DNA of 64,000 nucleotides from Aeromicrobium camelliae (GTDB lineage: Bacteria; Actinomycetota; Actinomycetes; Propionibacteriales; Nocardioidaceae). The position numbers and the translations under genes are program-made. Shown piece after piece: positions 33,620-43,840 of the stretch. The stretch is taken from NCBI RefSeq assembly GCF_003850045.1, contig NZ_RQJX01000014.1, forward strand, positions 26,387 to 90,386. The letters are read 5' to 3'. Within the stretch, counting starts at the first letter, position 1, and each line of letters opens with the position of its first letter. The notes below the pieces were generated by a model that was not told where the DNA came from, did no database searches, and saw only the letters and a program-made list of their open reading frames with translations.

Positions 33620-34684
33620 GTGCTTGCCGTCCTGATCGCCGGTGCCATCGGTATGCTCGGCACCCTCATCGGGACGAGATTCGCCATCCAGGTGCTCGTG
33701 GCCAAGGGGTACGGCCAGCTGATCCGCGACGACGGACCGACCTCGCACCACACCAAGCGCGGGACCCCGACGATGGGCGGTCTCGTCATCATCATCTCGG
33801 TCCTGCTGGCGTATCTCGTCGCCAAGCTCGCCACCGGGTTCACTCCCAGCGCGTCGGCGCTCCTGCTGCTCTTCCTCTTCACGGGCCTGGGCGCGATCGG
33901 CTTCCTCGACGACTACATCAAGATCTCCAAGCAGCGTTCCCTCGGACTGCGCAGCAAGGCCAAGATGATCGGCCAGATCGCGGTGGGCCTGATCTTCGCG
34001 ATCCTCGCGATCCGATGGGAGGACGAGAACGGCCAGACGCCGATCACGCACGCGGTGTCCTTCACCCGCGACATCCCGGGCTGGACCCTGCCTACGATCC
34101 TGCTCGTCCTGTGGGTGCTCGTGCTCATCGCCGGCACCTCCAACGGCGTCAACCTCACCGACGGTCTCGACGGGCTCGCCACCGGCGCCTCCGCCATGGT
34201 GTTCGCTGCCTACGTCGTCATCAACGTGTGGCAGTTCAATCAGAACTGTGCCTCCGAGAGCGCCGCCGGCTGCTACGAGGTCCGCGACCCGCTCGACCTC
34301 GCGGTGGTGGCCTCGGCCCTCACCGGCGCGTGTTTCGGATTCCTGTGGTGGAACACCTATCCGGCCAAGATCTTCATGGGCGACACCGGCTCGCTGTCGC
34401 TCGGCGGCGCGATGGCCGGCCTCGCACTCATGACCCGCACCGAGCTGCTGCTGGTCGTGCTCGGCGGCCTCTTCGTCATCATCACCCTCTCGGTGATCCT
34501 GCAGGTCGGCTACTTCAAGCTCTCCGGCGGCAAGCGCATCTTCCGCATGGCTCCGTTGCAGCACCACTTCGAGCTCAAAGGCTGGGCGGAGATCACCATC
34601 GTCGTCCGCTTCTGGATCATCAGCGGACTATGCGTCGCCACGGCGATGGGCATCTTCTACTGGGAGTGGGTCCGGCTCGCATGA
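33620..34684 (+). CDS. mraY: Phospho-MurNAc-pentapeptide translocase
   Basis: MraY transfers the phospho-MurNAc-pentapeptide to undecaprenyl phosphate to make lipid I. The 354-residue protein has about ten membrane helices. It carries the catalytic motifs [34 protein letters not shown] and [10 protein letters not shown], and the late loop [12 protein letters not shown]. The GTG at 33620 has AAAGGAA ten bases upstream. A longer upstream frame overlaps murF and was not chosen. Confidence 0.96.
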   Translation: MLAVLIAGAIGMLGTLIGTRFAIQVLVAKGYGQLIRDDGPTSHHTKRGTPTMGGLVIIISVLLAYLVAKLATGFTPSASALLLLFLFTGLGAIGFLDDYIKISKQRSLGLRSKAKMIGQIAVGLIFAILAIRWEDENGQTPITHAVSFTRDIPGWTLPTILLVLWVLVLIAGTSNGVNLTDGLDGLATGASAMVFAAYVVINVWQFNQNCASESAAGCYEVRDPLDLAVVASALTGACFGFLWWNTYPAKIFMGDTGSLSLGGAMAGLALMTRTELLLVVLGGLFVIITLSVILQVGYFKLSGGKRIFRMAPLQHHFELKGWAEITIVVRFWIISGLCVATAMGIFYWEWVRLA

Positions 34685-36138
34685 GCGGTGAGCTCAAGGA
34701 CGTGTCGGCGCTCGGCCGCGAATCCTCGTGGGAGGGCGTTCGGGCGGTCGTGGCCGGCTTCGGCATCAGCGGTTTCGCCGCGGCGGACACACTGACGCAC
34801 CTGGGCGCGTCGGTCATCGCCGTGGACGAGTCCGAAGGGGACCGCGAGCGTCGCGAGAAGGCCACGCTGCTGCAGATCCTCGGCGCCGACGTGCGTCTGG
34901 GGGAGGGGGCCACCGCCACGCTCCCCGACGACGTCGACCTCGTGGTGACCTCGCCGGGCTGGAGGCCGGACACCCCGATGCTCGTGCAGGCCGCCGAGCG
35001 CGGCGTCCCCGTGTGGGGTGACGTCGAGCTGGCCTGGCGCTTGCGCGGACCCGATGCCGCTCCGTGGCTCGTCGTCACCGGGACCAACGGCAAGACCACG
35101 ACGGTGCGGATGCTCGAGAGCATCTTGCAGGCCGCCGGGCTGCGTGCTCGTGCGGTCGGCAACGTCGGTACGCCCGTCCTCGAGGCGGTCATGGACCCGG
35201 CCGGATACGACGTCCTGGCCGTCGAACTCTCCAGCTTCCAACTGCACTGGACGACCTCGATGTCGGCCGAGTCAGCCGCCGTCCTCAACATCGCGCCCGA
35301 CCACTACGACTGGCACGGAGGAGCGGAGGCGTACGCCGCCGCCAAGGGCCGCGCCTACGAACACGTGCAGCGCGCGTGCGTCTACAACGTCGCCGACCCC
35401 GAGACCCGGCGCCTGGTCGAGGAGGCCGACGTCGTCGAGGGGGCGCGCGCGATCGGTTTCACGCTCGGCATCCCCGGGCTGAGCGAGCTCGGCGTGGTGG
35501 ACGGACTGCTCGCGGACCGGGCCTTCGTGGAGAATCGCGCTGAGCAGGCCGCCGAGCTCGGCTCCGTCCGCGACTTGTACTCCGACGCGCCCCACGTCGT
35601 CGCCAACGCACTCGCCGCGGCCGCGCTCGCTCGCGCGCACGGAGTGGAGCCCAAGGCGGTGCGCGACGGGCTGCGCGCCTTCCGGCCGGGGCCGCATCGC
35701 GTCGCCGACGTCGGCTCGATCGGCGGCGTGCGCTACGTCGACGACTCCAAGGCCACCAACACGCATGCGGCGCTGGCCTCGCTCCGATCGGTCCCGCGCG
35801 CCGTCTGGATCGCCGGTGGGCTGGCCAAGGGCCAGACCTTCGACGACCTCGTCACCGAGGCGCGCGACCGGCTCCGCGCGGTCGTCCTCATCGGACGTGA
35901 TCGAGCGATCATCGCCGACGCGCTCACGCGACACGCGCCCGAAGTCCCCGTGGTGGAGGTCGAGACGGGACAGGATGACCTCATGGATCGCGTCGTCGAG
36001 GTCGCCTCGTCGCTGGCTGACGCCGGTGACACGGTGCTGTTGGCCCCCGGCTGCGCGTCCATGGACCAGTTCACCGACTACGCGCACCGCGGTGAGGCGT
36101 TCACGGACGCCGTACGACGGCTCGCCGAACGCGCGTAG
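34681..36138 (+). CDS. murD: UDP-MurNAc-L-Ala-D-Glu ligase
   Basis: MurD adds D-glutamate to UDP-MurNAc-L-Ala. The 485-residue protein starts at the ATG overlapping the mraY stop (ATGA). It has an N-terminal nucleotide fold ([13 protein letters not shown]), the ATP loop [23 protein letters not shown] and the C-terminal [10 protein letters not shown]. It is somewhat longer than Gram-negative MurD, as in other actinobacteria. Confidence 0.96.
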   Translation: MSGELKDVSALGRESSWEGVRAVVAGFGISGFAAADTLTHLGASVIAVDESEGDRERREKATLLQILGADVRLGEGATATLPDDVDLVVTSPGWRPDTPMLVQAAERGVPVWGDVELAWRLRGPDAAPWLVVTGTNGKTTTVRMLESILQAAGLRARAVGNVGTPVLEAVMDPAGYDVLAVELSSFQLHWTTSMSAESAAVLNIAPDHYDWHGGAEAYAAAKGRAYEHVQRACVYNVADPETRRLVEEADVVEGARAIGFTLGIPGLSELGVVDGLLADRAFVENRAEQAAELGSVRDLYSDAPHVVANALAAAALARAHGVEPKAVRDGLRAFRPGPHRVADVGSIGGVRYVDDSKATNTHAALASLRSVPRAVWIAGGLAKGQTFDDLVTEARDRLRAVVLIGRDRAIIADALTRHAPEVPVVEVETGQDDLMDRVVEVASSLADAGDTVLLAPGCASMDQFTDYAHRGEAFTDAVRRLAERA

Positions 36139-36183
36139 TCCCGACACTTCCTTCCCCACCCCCGCTCGCCGAAGGATCTGCTC

Positions 36184-37392
36184 ATGAGCATTTCGGCACC
36201 CCGCCGGTCCACGTCGGCGCTCGATGCCGTCCGTCAGGTGCTCTCGCGCCCGCTCGCGTCGTACCAGATCGTCCTCGGGCTCACGGCGATCCTGCTCGGC
36301 CTCGGCCTCATCATGGTCCTGAGCGCGAGCTCGGTCTACGCCTTGCGCCTGTTCGACAACTCCTTCTACATCGTCACCCGGCAGGCGGTCTTCGCCGTGC
36401 TGGGTGTCCTCGGCTTCGTCGCCGTGCTGCGTTTGCCCTGGAACGTCCTGCGCGCCCTGATGCGGCCCGCCCTGCTCGGCACGGTCGTGCTCATCGGCCT
36501 GACCTTCACCCCGCTCGGCGTCGAGATCAACGGCAACCGCAACTGGCTGCCGCTGTTCGCCGGCGTCAGCGTCCAGCCGTCCGAGCTCGCCAAGCTGGCG
36601 CTCGTGCTGTGGATCGCGGATCTCTACGCGCGGCGGTACAAGTACCTCGGAACCCCGCGGTACATCCTCACGCCCATGGTGCCCGTGGCCGGCGCGGTCG
36701 CCGCGCTCGTCGTGGCGCAGAAGGACCTCGGCACCGCTCTCGTGCTGTTCGCCGTCATCGTGGGCATGCTGTGGGTCGCCGGGCTGCCGGGCCGCCACAT
36801 GTGGTTCATGGTGCTGGCGCTCGGCGTCCTGCTCATCTTCTTCGTCGCCACGGCACCGCACCGCATCACCCGACTGCTCAGCTTCCTCGACCCCACCGCC
36901 GACCCCGAGGGTGCCGGCCACCAGTCGATCAAGGCCATGATGGCGTTCGCCCGGGGCGGTTTCTGGGGCGTCGGGCTCGGCGGCAGCCGGCAGAAGTGGG
37001 GGGCGCTGCCCGAGGCGCACAACGACTTCATCCTCGCCGTGATCGGCGAAGAGCTCGGCCTGGCCGGCACGCTGGTGCTGTTGAGCCTGTTCGGCATGCT
37101 GGGCTTCGTCGGCTTCCGGATCGCCATGCGCAGCCGCGACCGCTTCGCGCGGTACGCCGCGGCCGGCATCACGATCTGGTTGCTGTCGCAGGCCATCATC
37201 AACGTCGGCATGGTGCTCGGCCTGCTGCCGGTCATCGGCATCCCGTTGCCGCTCATCTCGTACGGAGGTTCCAGCCTGCTCGCGACGCTCGTGGGACTCG
37301 GGGTCCTGGCCAAGTGCGCCACGACCGAGCCCGGCGCGGCTCAAGCACTGGCGGCCAGCCGCCGCCAGCGCCGTCGCGGCAGCAAGAAGTAG
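36184..37392 (+). CDS. ftsW: Septal peptidoglycan glycosyltransferase (SEDS)
   Basis: FtsW polymerises lipid II at the septum as partner of FtsI. The 402-residue protein has about ten helices, the SEDS catalytic region GNRNWLPLFAGVSVQPSELAK, KDLGTAL and the late motif PLISYGGSSLLATL. A 45-base gap with a GAAGGA ribosome site separates it from murD. murG follows after three bases. Confidence 0.96.
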   Translation: MSISAPRRSTSALDAVRQVLSRPLASYQIVLGLTAILLGLGLIMVLSASSVYALRLFDNSFYIVTRQAVFAVLGVLGFVAVLRLPWNVLRALMRPALLGTVVLIGLTFTPLGVEINGNRNWLPLFAGVSVQPSELAKLALVLWIADLYARRYKYLGTPRYILTPMVPVAGAVAALVVAQKDLGTALVLFAVIVGMLWVAGLPGRHMWFMVLALGVLLIFFVATAPHRITRLLSFLDPTADPEGAGHQSIKAMMAFARGGFWGVGLGGSRQKWGALPEAHNDFILAVIGEELGLAGTLVLLSLFGMLGFVGFRIAMRSRDRFARYAAAGITIWLLSQAIINVGMVLGLLPVIGIPLPLISYGGSSLLATLVGLGVLAKCATTEPGAAQALAASRRQRRRGSKK

Positions 37393-37395
37393 ACG

Positions 37396-38478
37396 ATGAC
37401 GATGCGCGTTCTCCTCGCCGGCGGCGGAACCGCCGGCCACACATCCCCCTTGCTCGCGACCGCAGCGGTGCTGCGCGAGTCCGGCGACACGATCGTCTGC
37501 CTCGGCACCCCCCGGGGTCTGGAGGTCGAGCTCATCCCGCGCGCCGGGTACGAGCTCGAACTCGTCCCGCCGGTCCCGCTGCCGCGGCGGCCCAACGCCG
37601 ATCTCGTGAAGCTGCCGGTCCGGCTGCGCTCGACGGTCAAGGCGACGCTCGCCGTGCTCGACACGGTGCGACCCGACGTGGTCGTCGGCTTCGGCGGCTA
37701 CGTCTCTGTGCCCGCATACCTGGCCGCGCGGCGGCGACGCCTCCCCATCGTCGTCCACGAAGGCAACGCGCTGCCGGGGATCGCCAACAAGCTCGGCGCA
37801 CGCTTCACGACGCACGTCGCCACGAGCTTCCCCGACACCGAACTCCCGCACGGTGAGTACCTCGGCCTGCCGATCCGCCGTGAGATCGCGACGCTCGACC
37901 GCGCGGCACGCCGCGCTGAGGCACGCGCCTTCTTCGAACTCGACCCGGACCTCCCGACGATCCTGGTCACTGGTGGATCGCAAGGTGCGCGACGTATCAA
38001 CCAGGCGATGGCAGCAGCCGCTCCGGCGCTCGCCGCGGCCGGCGTGCAGGTGCTTCACGCGGCCGGCCGTCCCGAGGAGGTCCCCGTCGAGACCGCCCCC
38101 GGACAGCCGCCGTACCGCGTGCTCAACTTCATCGACCGCATGGATCTCGCCTACGCAGCGGCCGACTTCACCGTCTGCCGCTCCGGCGCCAACACGGTCA
38201 CCGAGGTCGCCGCCGTCGGGCTGCCCGCGGCGTTCGTCCCATTGCCGATCGGCAACGGCGAGCAGGCGCTCAACGCGCATCCGGTCGTCGAGGCCGGAGG
38301 CGGTCTCCTCATCGACGACGCAGCCTTCACCGCGGCCTGGGTCGAGAACGCCGTCATCCCGCTGGTCGGCGACGCGACCCGCCTGGCCGAGATGTCGCGT
38401 GCCGCATCCGACATCGTCCGCGCGGACGCCGCCGAGCGGCTGGCCGCGATGATCCACGCAGCGGGGGAGAGCCGGTGA
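37396..38478 (+). CDS. murG: Lipid II synthase GlcNAc transferase
   Basis: MurG adds GlcNAc to lipid I at the inner membrane face. The 360-residue GT-B enzyme opens with VLLAGGGTAGHTSPLLA. It also shows HEGNALPGIANK, GGSQGARRIN and the donor site CRSGANTVTEVAAVGLPA. The ATG at 37396 is favoured. ATG at 37402 is a near alternative. murC overlaps by four bases. Confidence 0.96.
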   Translation: MTMRVLLAGGGTAGHTSPLLATAAVLRESGDTIVCLGTPRGLEVELIPRAGYELELVPPVPLPRRPNADLVKLPVRLRSTVKATLAVLDTVRPDVVVGFGGYVSVPAYLAARRRRLPIVVHEGNALPGIANKLGARFTTHVATSFPDTELPHGEYLGLPIRREIATLDRAARRAEARAFFELDPDLPTILVTGGSQGARRINQAMAAAAPALAAAGVQVLHAAGRPEEVPVETAPGQPPYRVLNFIDRMDLAYAAADFTVCRSGANTVTEVAAVGLPAAFVPLPIGNGEQALNAHPVVEAGGGLLIDDAAFTAAWVENAVIPLVGDATRLAEMSRAASDIVRADAAERLAAMIHAAGESR

Positions 38479-39884
38479 GGATCCCGTTCCCGGACGAGGT
38501 GCTCCCCGCCGAACAGCTCGGCACCGTGCACTTCGTCGGCATCGGTGGTGCGGGGCTGTCGGCCATCGCTCGGATCATGGCGCAGCGCGGTGTCGTCGTG
38601 CAGGGATCGGACGCCCGCCACTCGGCGGTCATCGAGGCCCTGCGAGCCGAGGGCATCACGTGCTTCGTCGGCCAGGACGCTGCTCATCTCGACGGCGTCG
38701 ACACCGTCGTGGCGAGCACGGCGGTGCGCGAGGACAATCCCGAGATCGTCGCTGCACGTGCGCGCGGACTGCGGCTCTGGCCCCGCTCGGCGGGGCTCAC
38801 CTCGCTCATGACCCCGCCGATCACCACGGTCGCGGTCGCCGGGACCCACGGCAAGACCACCACGACGGGCATGCTCACGTGCGCCCTCGTGGGTGCGGGC
38901 GCGGACCCCTCGTTCGCGATCGGCGCCGAAGTGCCGGCGCTCGGGACGAACGCACGCGCCGGTGCGGATCCGGTCTTCGTCGTCGAGGCCGACGAGAGCG
39001 ACGGAGCGTTCCTGCACTATGCGCCCTCCGGCGCGATCGTCACCAACATCGACGCCGACCACCTCGACATGTGGGGCAGCGTCGAGGCCTACGAACAGGC
39101 CTTCGATGACTTCGTCGCGACGGTCGGCGACTTCCTGGTCGTCAACACCGAGGACCCCGGCGCCGAAAGGATCGCCGACCGAGCCCGCGCCGCCGGCCTG
39201 CGGGTCGTCACGGTGGGGTTCGCCCCCGCCGTCGCGGACATCGCCGGTGCCGAGCTTCGCGTGGACGGCACTACGACCCGGCTGCGCGTCGTCGTGGAGG
39301 GCGACACGCACGAGCTCGAGCTGCTGGTCCCAGGGCGGCATTACGCCCTCGATGCGCTGCTCGCCCTCGGGGCCGGCCGGGCCCTCGGGTATCCGGTGGC
39401 CCCGCTCATCGCCGGGCTGGGCACCTTCCGCGGTGCCGCGCGCCGCATGGAGTACAAGGGCGAGGCCGGAGGAGTCCGGGTCTACGACTCGTATGCGCAT
39501 CACCCCACCGAACTCGCCGCCGACTTAGCGGCCGCACGGGCGGTCGCGGGTGAATCGCGCCTCGTCGCGGTGTTCCAGCCGCATCTCGTGAGCCGCACCC
39601 GGATCTTCGGCGGCCAGATGGGGGAGGCGCTCTCGCTCGCCGACGAGGTCGCCGTGCTCGACATCTACCTCGCGCGCGAGGACCCCGACCCCGAGGTCAC
39701 CTCCCAGCTCATCGTCGACGCGGTCGCCGGACCGCCCGCACGCGTCGTCGGGTCGGTCGCCGCTGCGCCCGCCGCGGTGGCGTCGTCGGTGCGACCCGGC
39801 GACGTGGTCGTCACGCTGGGCGCCGGGGACGTCACCGAGGTCGGGCCCGCGCTGCTGTCGCTGCTGGAGCAGCCCGGTGAGTGA
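38475..39884 (+). CDS. murC: UDP-MurNAc-L-alanine ligase
   Basis: MurC attaches the first stem residue, L-alanine. The 469-residue protein has the UDP site HFVGIGGAGLSAIARI, the ATP loop GTHGKTTTTGML, NIDADHLDMWGS and YDSYAHHPTE. The GTG at 38475 overlaps the murG stop. It shares eight bases with ftsQ. Confidence 0.96.
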   Translation: MRIPFPDEVLPAEQLGTVHFVGIGGAGLSAIARIMAQRGVVVQGSDARHSAVIEALRAEGITCFVGQDAAHLDGVDTVVASTAVREDNPEIVAARARGLRLWPRSAGLTSLMTPPITTVAVAGTHGKTTTTGMLTCALVGAGADPSFAIGAEVPALGTNARAGADPVFVVEADESDGAFLHYAPSGAIVTNIDADHLDMWGSVEAYEQAFDDFVATVGDFLVVNTEDPGAERIADRARAAGLRVVTVGFAPAVADIAGAELRVDGTTTRLRVVVEGDTHELELLVPGRHYALDALLALGAGRALGYPVAPLIAGLGTFRGAARRMEYKGEAGGVRVYDSYAHHPTELAADLAAARAVAGESRLVAVFQPHLVSRTRIFGGQMGEALSLADEVAVLDIYLAREDPDPEVTSQLIVDAVAGPPARVVGSVAAAPAAVASSVRPGDVVVTLGAGDVTEVGPALLSLLEQPGE

Positions 39885-40587
39885 CGCCTTCGCGGCCAAG
39901 CTCAAGCAACGCCGCCGGCGCCGGTGGATTCGCGTCGTGTTCGCCGTCCTCGTCGTCGCGATGATCGGCGCCGGCGTGTGGGCCGTCTGGTTCTCGGGCC
40001 TGCTGGTCGCCCAGAAGGTCCGGGTCACGGGCATCGAGCACCTCACCGAGGAGCAGGTGCTCCAGGCAGCGGAGGTGCCGCTGAACACGCCGCTGGCGCG
40101 GCTCGACACCGAGGCGATCGAAGGACGGGTGAGCGAACTCGCGCCGGCGCGCCGGGTCGAGGTCTCGCGCTCGTGGCCCGAGACCGTCGTCATCACGGTG
40201 ACCGAACGGACCCCGTCGGCATGGGTGAGCCGGGACAACCGTCCGTGGGAAGTCGACGCCCAGGGAGTCATCTTCCTCCCGGTCGACTCGCCCGAGGCCG
40301 GGCTGCCAGAGCTGCGCGTCGACGCCGACGACGCTGACGTCGTCGCGGCGGCCGCGCGCGTCGCGCACGACCTGCGCGACACCGACCCGGCGCTCGCGGG
40401 TCAGGTGGCCGCGATCAGTGCCGAGACGCAAGACTCGGTCGAACTCGCTCTCCTCGACGGACGCGCCGTGGTGTGGGGGAGCGCGGAGGACCCGGGACCC
40501 AAGATCCGCGTCCTCAAGGTCCTGCTGGACGTCCCCGCGGCGGTCTACGACGTGAGTGTTCCGACGCGCCCGACGACGCGCGACTGA
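39877..40587 (+). CDS. ftsQ: Cell division protein FtsQ
   Basis: FtsQ is a bitopic scaffold of the divisome. The 236-residue protein has a basic cytoplasmic N-terminus (KLKQRRRRRWIR), one helix near 21-41 and a POTRA domain that begins VAQKVRVTGIEHLTEEQVLQAAEV. A beta domain follows. The GTG start lies inside the murC end. It is the last gene of the tightly packed mur part, and a 159-base regulatory gap precedes ftsZ. Confidence 0.94.
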   Translation: MSDAFAAKLKQRRRRRWIRVVFAVLVVAMIGAGVWAVWFSGLLVAQKVRVTGIEHLTEEQVLQAAEVPLNTPLARLDTEAIEGRVSELAPARRVEVSRSWPETVVITVTERTPSAWVSRDNRPWEVDAQGVIFLPVDSPEAGLPELRVDADDADVVAAAARVAHDLRDTDPALAGQVAAISAETQDSVELALLDGRAVVWGSAEDPGPKIRVLKVLLDVPAAVYDVSVPTRPTTRD

Positions 40588-40746
40588 ATTGACCGACGGC
40601 GCGCGGCGTGTTGGCCGTACTCGTCCTCGTGATCGGCCTAGAGTCATGTCATGTCACGAGGTTGACATAACTATAAGCCTCTACCTCAGGGTTAAGGTTT
40701 CGGGTCTCGGCCCCACGAGAGCATTCACGAGCGAAGGGCAAGCAGC
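40588..40746 (+). promoter_or_regulatory. ftsZ promoter region
   Basis: The 159-base gap is clearly richer in A and T near its middle. TTGACA at 40662-40667 is a perfect -35 hexamer, but no good -10 lies 17 bases on. TAAGGT at 40693-40698 is a separate -10 candidate. The repeated ATGTC units just before (CATGTCATGTCAC) may be a regulator site. The stretch suggests at least one dedicated ftsZ promoter, as in other actinobacteria. Confidence 0.5.
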
Positions 40747-41910
40747 ATGGCGGTTCAGAACTACCTCGCGGTGATCAAGGTCGTCGGCATCGGCGGTGGC
40801 GGCGTCAACGCCGTCAACCGCATGATCGAGGTCGGCCTCAAGGGTGTCGAGTTCATCGCCATCAACACCGACGCACAGGCACTGCTGATGAGCGACGCCG
40901 ACGTCAAGCTCGACGTCGGTCGCGACTCCACGCGCGGGCTGGGCGCCGGCGCCAACCCCGAGATCGGTCAGAAGGCCGCGGAGGACCACGCCGACGAGAT
41001 CGAGGCGGCGCTCAAGGGCGCCGACATGGTCTTCGTCACCGCGGGGGAGGGCGGCGGCACCGGTACCGGTGGCGCGCCCGTCGTCGCTCGCATCGCGCGT
41101 TCGCTCGGCGCGCTGACGATCGGCGTCGTGACCCGGCCGTTCAAGTTCGAGGGCCGTAACCGCTCCAACCAGGCCGACCACGGCATCCAGCGGCTGCGTG
41201 AAGAGGTCGACACCCTCATCGTCATCCCGAACGACCGGCTGCTGTCGATCAGCGACCAGAACGTCAGCCTCCTCGACTCCTTCCGCCAGGCCGACCAGGT
41301 GCTCTACCAGGGCGTCTCTGGCATCACCGACCTCATCACGACGCCGGGCCTGATCAACCTCGACTTCGCCGACGTCAAGTCGGTCATGAGCGATGCCGGG
41401 TCGGCGCTCATGGGCATCGGTTCGGCCCGCGGGGAGCACCGCGCGGCCGTCGCGGCCGAGATGGCGGTCTCGAGCCCGCTGCTCGAGGCGTCCATCGAAG
41501 GCGCTCGCGGCGTGCTGCTGTCGATCGCTGGTGGATCGGACCTCGGCCTCTTCGAGATCAACGAGGCGGCCGGGCTCGTCAGCGACGCGGTCCATCCCGA
41601 CGCCAACATCATCTTCGGTGCGGTGATCGACGACTCGCTCGGCGACGAGGTGCGCGTCACCGTCATCGCGGCCGGCTTCGATGGCGGCGAGCCCAAGGCG
41701 CGCGATGCCTCCCAGCCCGCGCTGCTCAAGGGCGAGGCGCCGCAGCAGAACGCCGCGCCGAGCACGCCGCCCGCGGCCGAGCAGCCCGCGCCGGAGCGCG
41801 CCCCGCGCCCCGAACCGAGCAGCCCGGCCCCGACGCCTGAGCCGCGCACTGTCCCCGCCTCGCAGAGCGACTTCAACGACGGCCTCGACGTCCCGGACTT
41901 CCTGCGCTGA
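40747..41910 (+). CDS. ftsZ: Cell division GTPase FtsZ
   Basis: FtsZ polymerises into the Z-ring. The 387-residue protein has the GTP signature [12 protein letters not shown], the T7 synergy loop [15 protein letters not shown] and a Pro- and Ala-rich linker of about 65 residues. It ends in the conserved peptide DVPDFLR that binds SepF and other partners. A purine-rich site (GAAGGG at 40734-40739) precedes the ATG. pgeF follows after two bases. Confidence 0.98.
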   Translation: MAVQNYLAVIKVVGIGGGGVNAVNRMIEVGLKGVEFIAINTDAQALLMSDADVKLDVGRDSTRGLGAGANPEIGQKAAEDHADEIEAALKGADMVFVTAGEGGGTGTGGAPVVARIARSLGALTIGVVTRPFKFEGRNRSNQADHGIQRLREEVDTLIVIPNDRLLSISDQNVSLLDSFRQADQVLYQGVSGITDLITTPGLINLDFADVKSVMSDAGSALMGIGSARGEHRAAVAAEMAVSSPLLEASIEGARGVLLSIAGGSDLGLFEINEAAGLVSDAVHPDANIIFGAVIDDSLGDEVRVTVIAAGFDGGEPKARDASQPALLKGEAPQQNAAPSTPPAAEQPAPERAPRPEPSSPAPTPEPRTVPASQSDFNDGLDVPDFLR

Positions 41911-41912
41911 CG

Positions 41913-42581
41913 GTGTTCTGGTTCCGCGAACGATTCAGTCCGGCCGAGCTGGCCTTCACCGACGGTTCGAGCGATCTCGCGCCGCCCGACGCCGGGCTGC
42001 GCGAGATCCCGTCCGCGTTCAATGTTGAACGGGTCGCGATCATGCGTCAGGTCCACGGCGCGGACGTCGCTGTCGCTGATCCGGACGTCGTTCCCACCGC
42101 CGACGCACTGATCCTCGACCGCCCGGGTGTCGCCGCCGTCGTCCGGGTGGCCGACTGCGTGCCCATCGTTCTGGCCGACGCCGTCGCCCCGATCGGTGCC
42201 GTCGTCCACGCCGGGCGGGTCGGCATGGCCGCCGGGGTCGTCGCCGCAGCGGTCGAGTCCTTGCGCGAACGGGGCGCTGCGCAGCTTCATGCCTGGGTCG
42301 GACCCCACGCGTGCGGTCGCTGCTATGAAGTGCCTGAGGACATGGCACAGGAGGTGGACGCACTGGTACCCGGCACCGCGTCCACCACCTCGTGGGGGAC
42401 GCACTCGCTCGACCTGGGTGCCGGAGTCGCGGCCCAGCTGCGCGCCCTCGACGTTCCCGCGACCACCGTGGGCGGCTGCACGATCGAGGACGAGCGCTTC
42501 CACTCCTACCGTCGCCAGGGTGAGGCGGCCGGCCGGTTCGGTGCCGTCCTCGCCCTCCGCGAGCCAGGAGCCGCGGCGTGA
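41913..42581 (+). CDS. pgeF: Peptidoglycan editing factor / multicopper-type purine nucleosidase family (YfiH)
   Basis: A 222-residue member of the YfiH/LACC1 family. In E. coli PgeF removes wrongly made UDP-MurNAc-L-Ser, and related proteins act on purine nucleosides. The metal-site motifs are present: QVHGADV, VADCVPIVLAD, VVHAGRVG and CGRCYEV with the late CTIEDERFHSYRR. GTG at 41913 follows the ftsZ stop by two bases. It is usually found here in actinobacteria. Confidence 0.9.
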   Translation: MFWFRERFSPAELAFTDGSSDLAPPDAGLREIPSAFNVERVAIMRQVHGADVAVADPDVVPTADALILDRPGVAAVVRVADCVPIVLADAVAPIGAVVHAGRVGMAAGVVAAAVESLRERGAAQLHAWVGPHACGRCYEVPEDMAQEVDALVPGTASTTSWGTHSLDLGAGVAAQLRALDVPATTVGGCTIEDERFHSYRRQGEAAGRFGAVLALREPGAAA

Positions 42582-43291
42582 CGCGCCGTGCCGAGCTCGA
42601 GGCACGCCTTGCGCGCGTCGAGCAGGAGATCGCCGACGCCTGTGCCGCCGCGGGGCGTGCGCGCGACGAGATCACGCTCATCGCGGTCACCAAGACCTAC
42701 CCGGCCGCCGATGTCGCGCTGCTCGCCGGCCTGGGCGTCACCGACGTGGGGGAGAACCGTCACCCGGAGGCGCGCGACAAGCTCGAGGAACTCGACGGGT
42801 TGCTGTCCGCAGGCGTGGCCCGGCCGCGGATGCACTTCGTGGGCGGGCTGCAGACCAACAAGGCCGGCGCCGTCGCCCGCTACGCCGATGTCGTGCACAG
42901 CGTCGACCGGCCGAAGCTGGCCCGATCGCTGGCGCGCGGCGCGGAGGCGGCGGAGCGGGTGCTGGACTGCCTCGTGCAGGTCGACTTCGGCGGCGACGAT
43001 GCCGGTCGCGCCGGGGTGCTGCCCGAGGGCGTCGACGAACTGGCCGATCTCGTCGCCGACGCACCCGCCTTGCGGTTACGTGGCGTCATGACCGTGGCGC
43101 CGCTGGGGGAGGACCCCGAACCGCACTTCGCTCACCTCGCCGAGATCGCCGATGGGCTGCGTGCTCGCCACGCCTCGGCCGACATGATCTCGGCGGGCAT
43201 GAGCGGGGACTTCGCCGCCGCGGTGCGCCACGGCGCGACACACCTGCGCATCGGGCGTTCGATCCTCGGTGAACGGCCCCCGCTGCAGTAA
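42578..43291 (+). CDS. PLP homeostasis protein (YggS/PROSC family)
   Basis: A 237-residue alanine-racemase-like barrel that binds pyridoxal phosphate through Lys39 (AVTKTYPAADV) and buffers vitamin B6. Further family marks are GENRHPEARDK (usually GENRVQE), HFVGGLQTNKAG and SAGMSGDFAAAVRHGATHLRIGRSI. It overlaps pgeF by four bases. The gene lies between ftsZ and sepF in most Gram-positive bacteria. Confidence 0.93.
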   Translation: MTRRAELEARLARVEQEIADACAAAGRARDEITLIAVTKTYPAADVALLAGLGVTDVGENRHPEARDKLEELDGLLSAGVARPRMHFVGGLQTNKAGAVARYADVVHSVDRPKLARSLARGAEAAERVLDCLVQVDFGGDDAGRAGVLPEGVDELADLVADAPALRLRGVMTVAPLGEDPEPHFAHLAEIADGLRARHASADMISAGMSGDFAAAVRHGATHLRIGRSILGERPPLQ

Positions 43292-43333
43292 CCTCGCACT
43301 AGACCATCTCGCAACGACACTGACGGAGTAGCC

Positions 43334-43837
43334 ATGGCAGGCGCAATGCGGAAAGTCGGAGAGTATCTCGGCCTCGTCGAACAGGCCGACTTCGGTTCCG
43401 ATGAGGACGACTACACCGAGCCCGCACCGGCTCCGGTGCGGACGTCGCCGCGTGCTGTCCAGACGGCTCCTGCTGCCGCGCAGCAGACGTTCCGTCCGGC
43501 CGTGCGCCCCGTGGCCGACCTGGACCAGCATCGTGCTGCGTCCATGACCGGCGCCGACCTGTCGCGGATCGAGACCGTCACGCCGCACACCTACAACGAC
43601 GCGCGGACGATCGGCGAGCACTTCCGCTCGGGTGTGCCCGTGATCATGAACCTCTCCGACATCAGCGACGACGACGCCAAGCGACTCGTCGACTTCGCCG
43701 CCGGGCTGGTCTTCGCGGTGCGCGGCTCCCTCAACCGGATCACGGCCAAGGTCTTCCTGTTGTCCCCGGAGAGCATCATGGTCTCCGAAGAGGACAAGCA
43801 GGCCATCGTTGCCGGTGGCTTCTACAACCAAAGTTGA
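43334..43837 (+). CDS. sepF: Cell division protein SepF
   Basis: SepF anchors FtsZ to the membrane in actinobacteria, which lack FtsA. The 167-residue protein has an N-terminal amphipathic segment (MRKVGEYLGLVE), an acidic and Pro-rich linker, and the conserved C-terminal domain with VPVIMNLSDISDDDAKRLVDFAAGLVFAVRGSLNRI. A 42-base gap separates it from the YggS gene. The ATG at 43334 is preceded by GACGGAGTAG, a weak ribosome site. Confidence 0.95.
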   Translation: MAGAMRKVGEYLGLVEQADFGSDEDDYTEPAPAPVRTSPRAVQTAPAAAQQTFRPAVRPVADLDQHRAASMTGADLSRIETVTPHTYNDARTIGEHFRSGVPVIMNLSDISDDDAKRLVDFAAGLVFAVRGSLNRITAKVFLLSPESIMVSEEDKQAIVAGGFYNQS

Positions 43838-43840
43838 TAC

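Noticed and set aside
35272..38457. Minus-strand open frame of 1061 codons opposite murD, ftsW and murG
   Set aside because: Same reason: antisense to three conserved genes, with repetitive charged composition and no recognisable fold.
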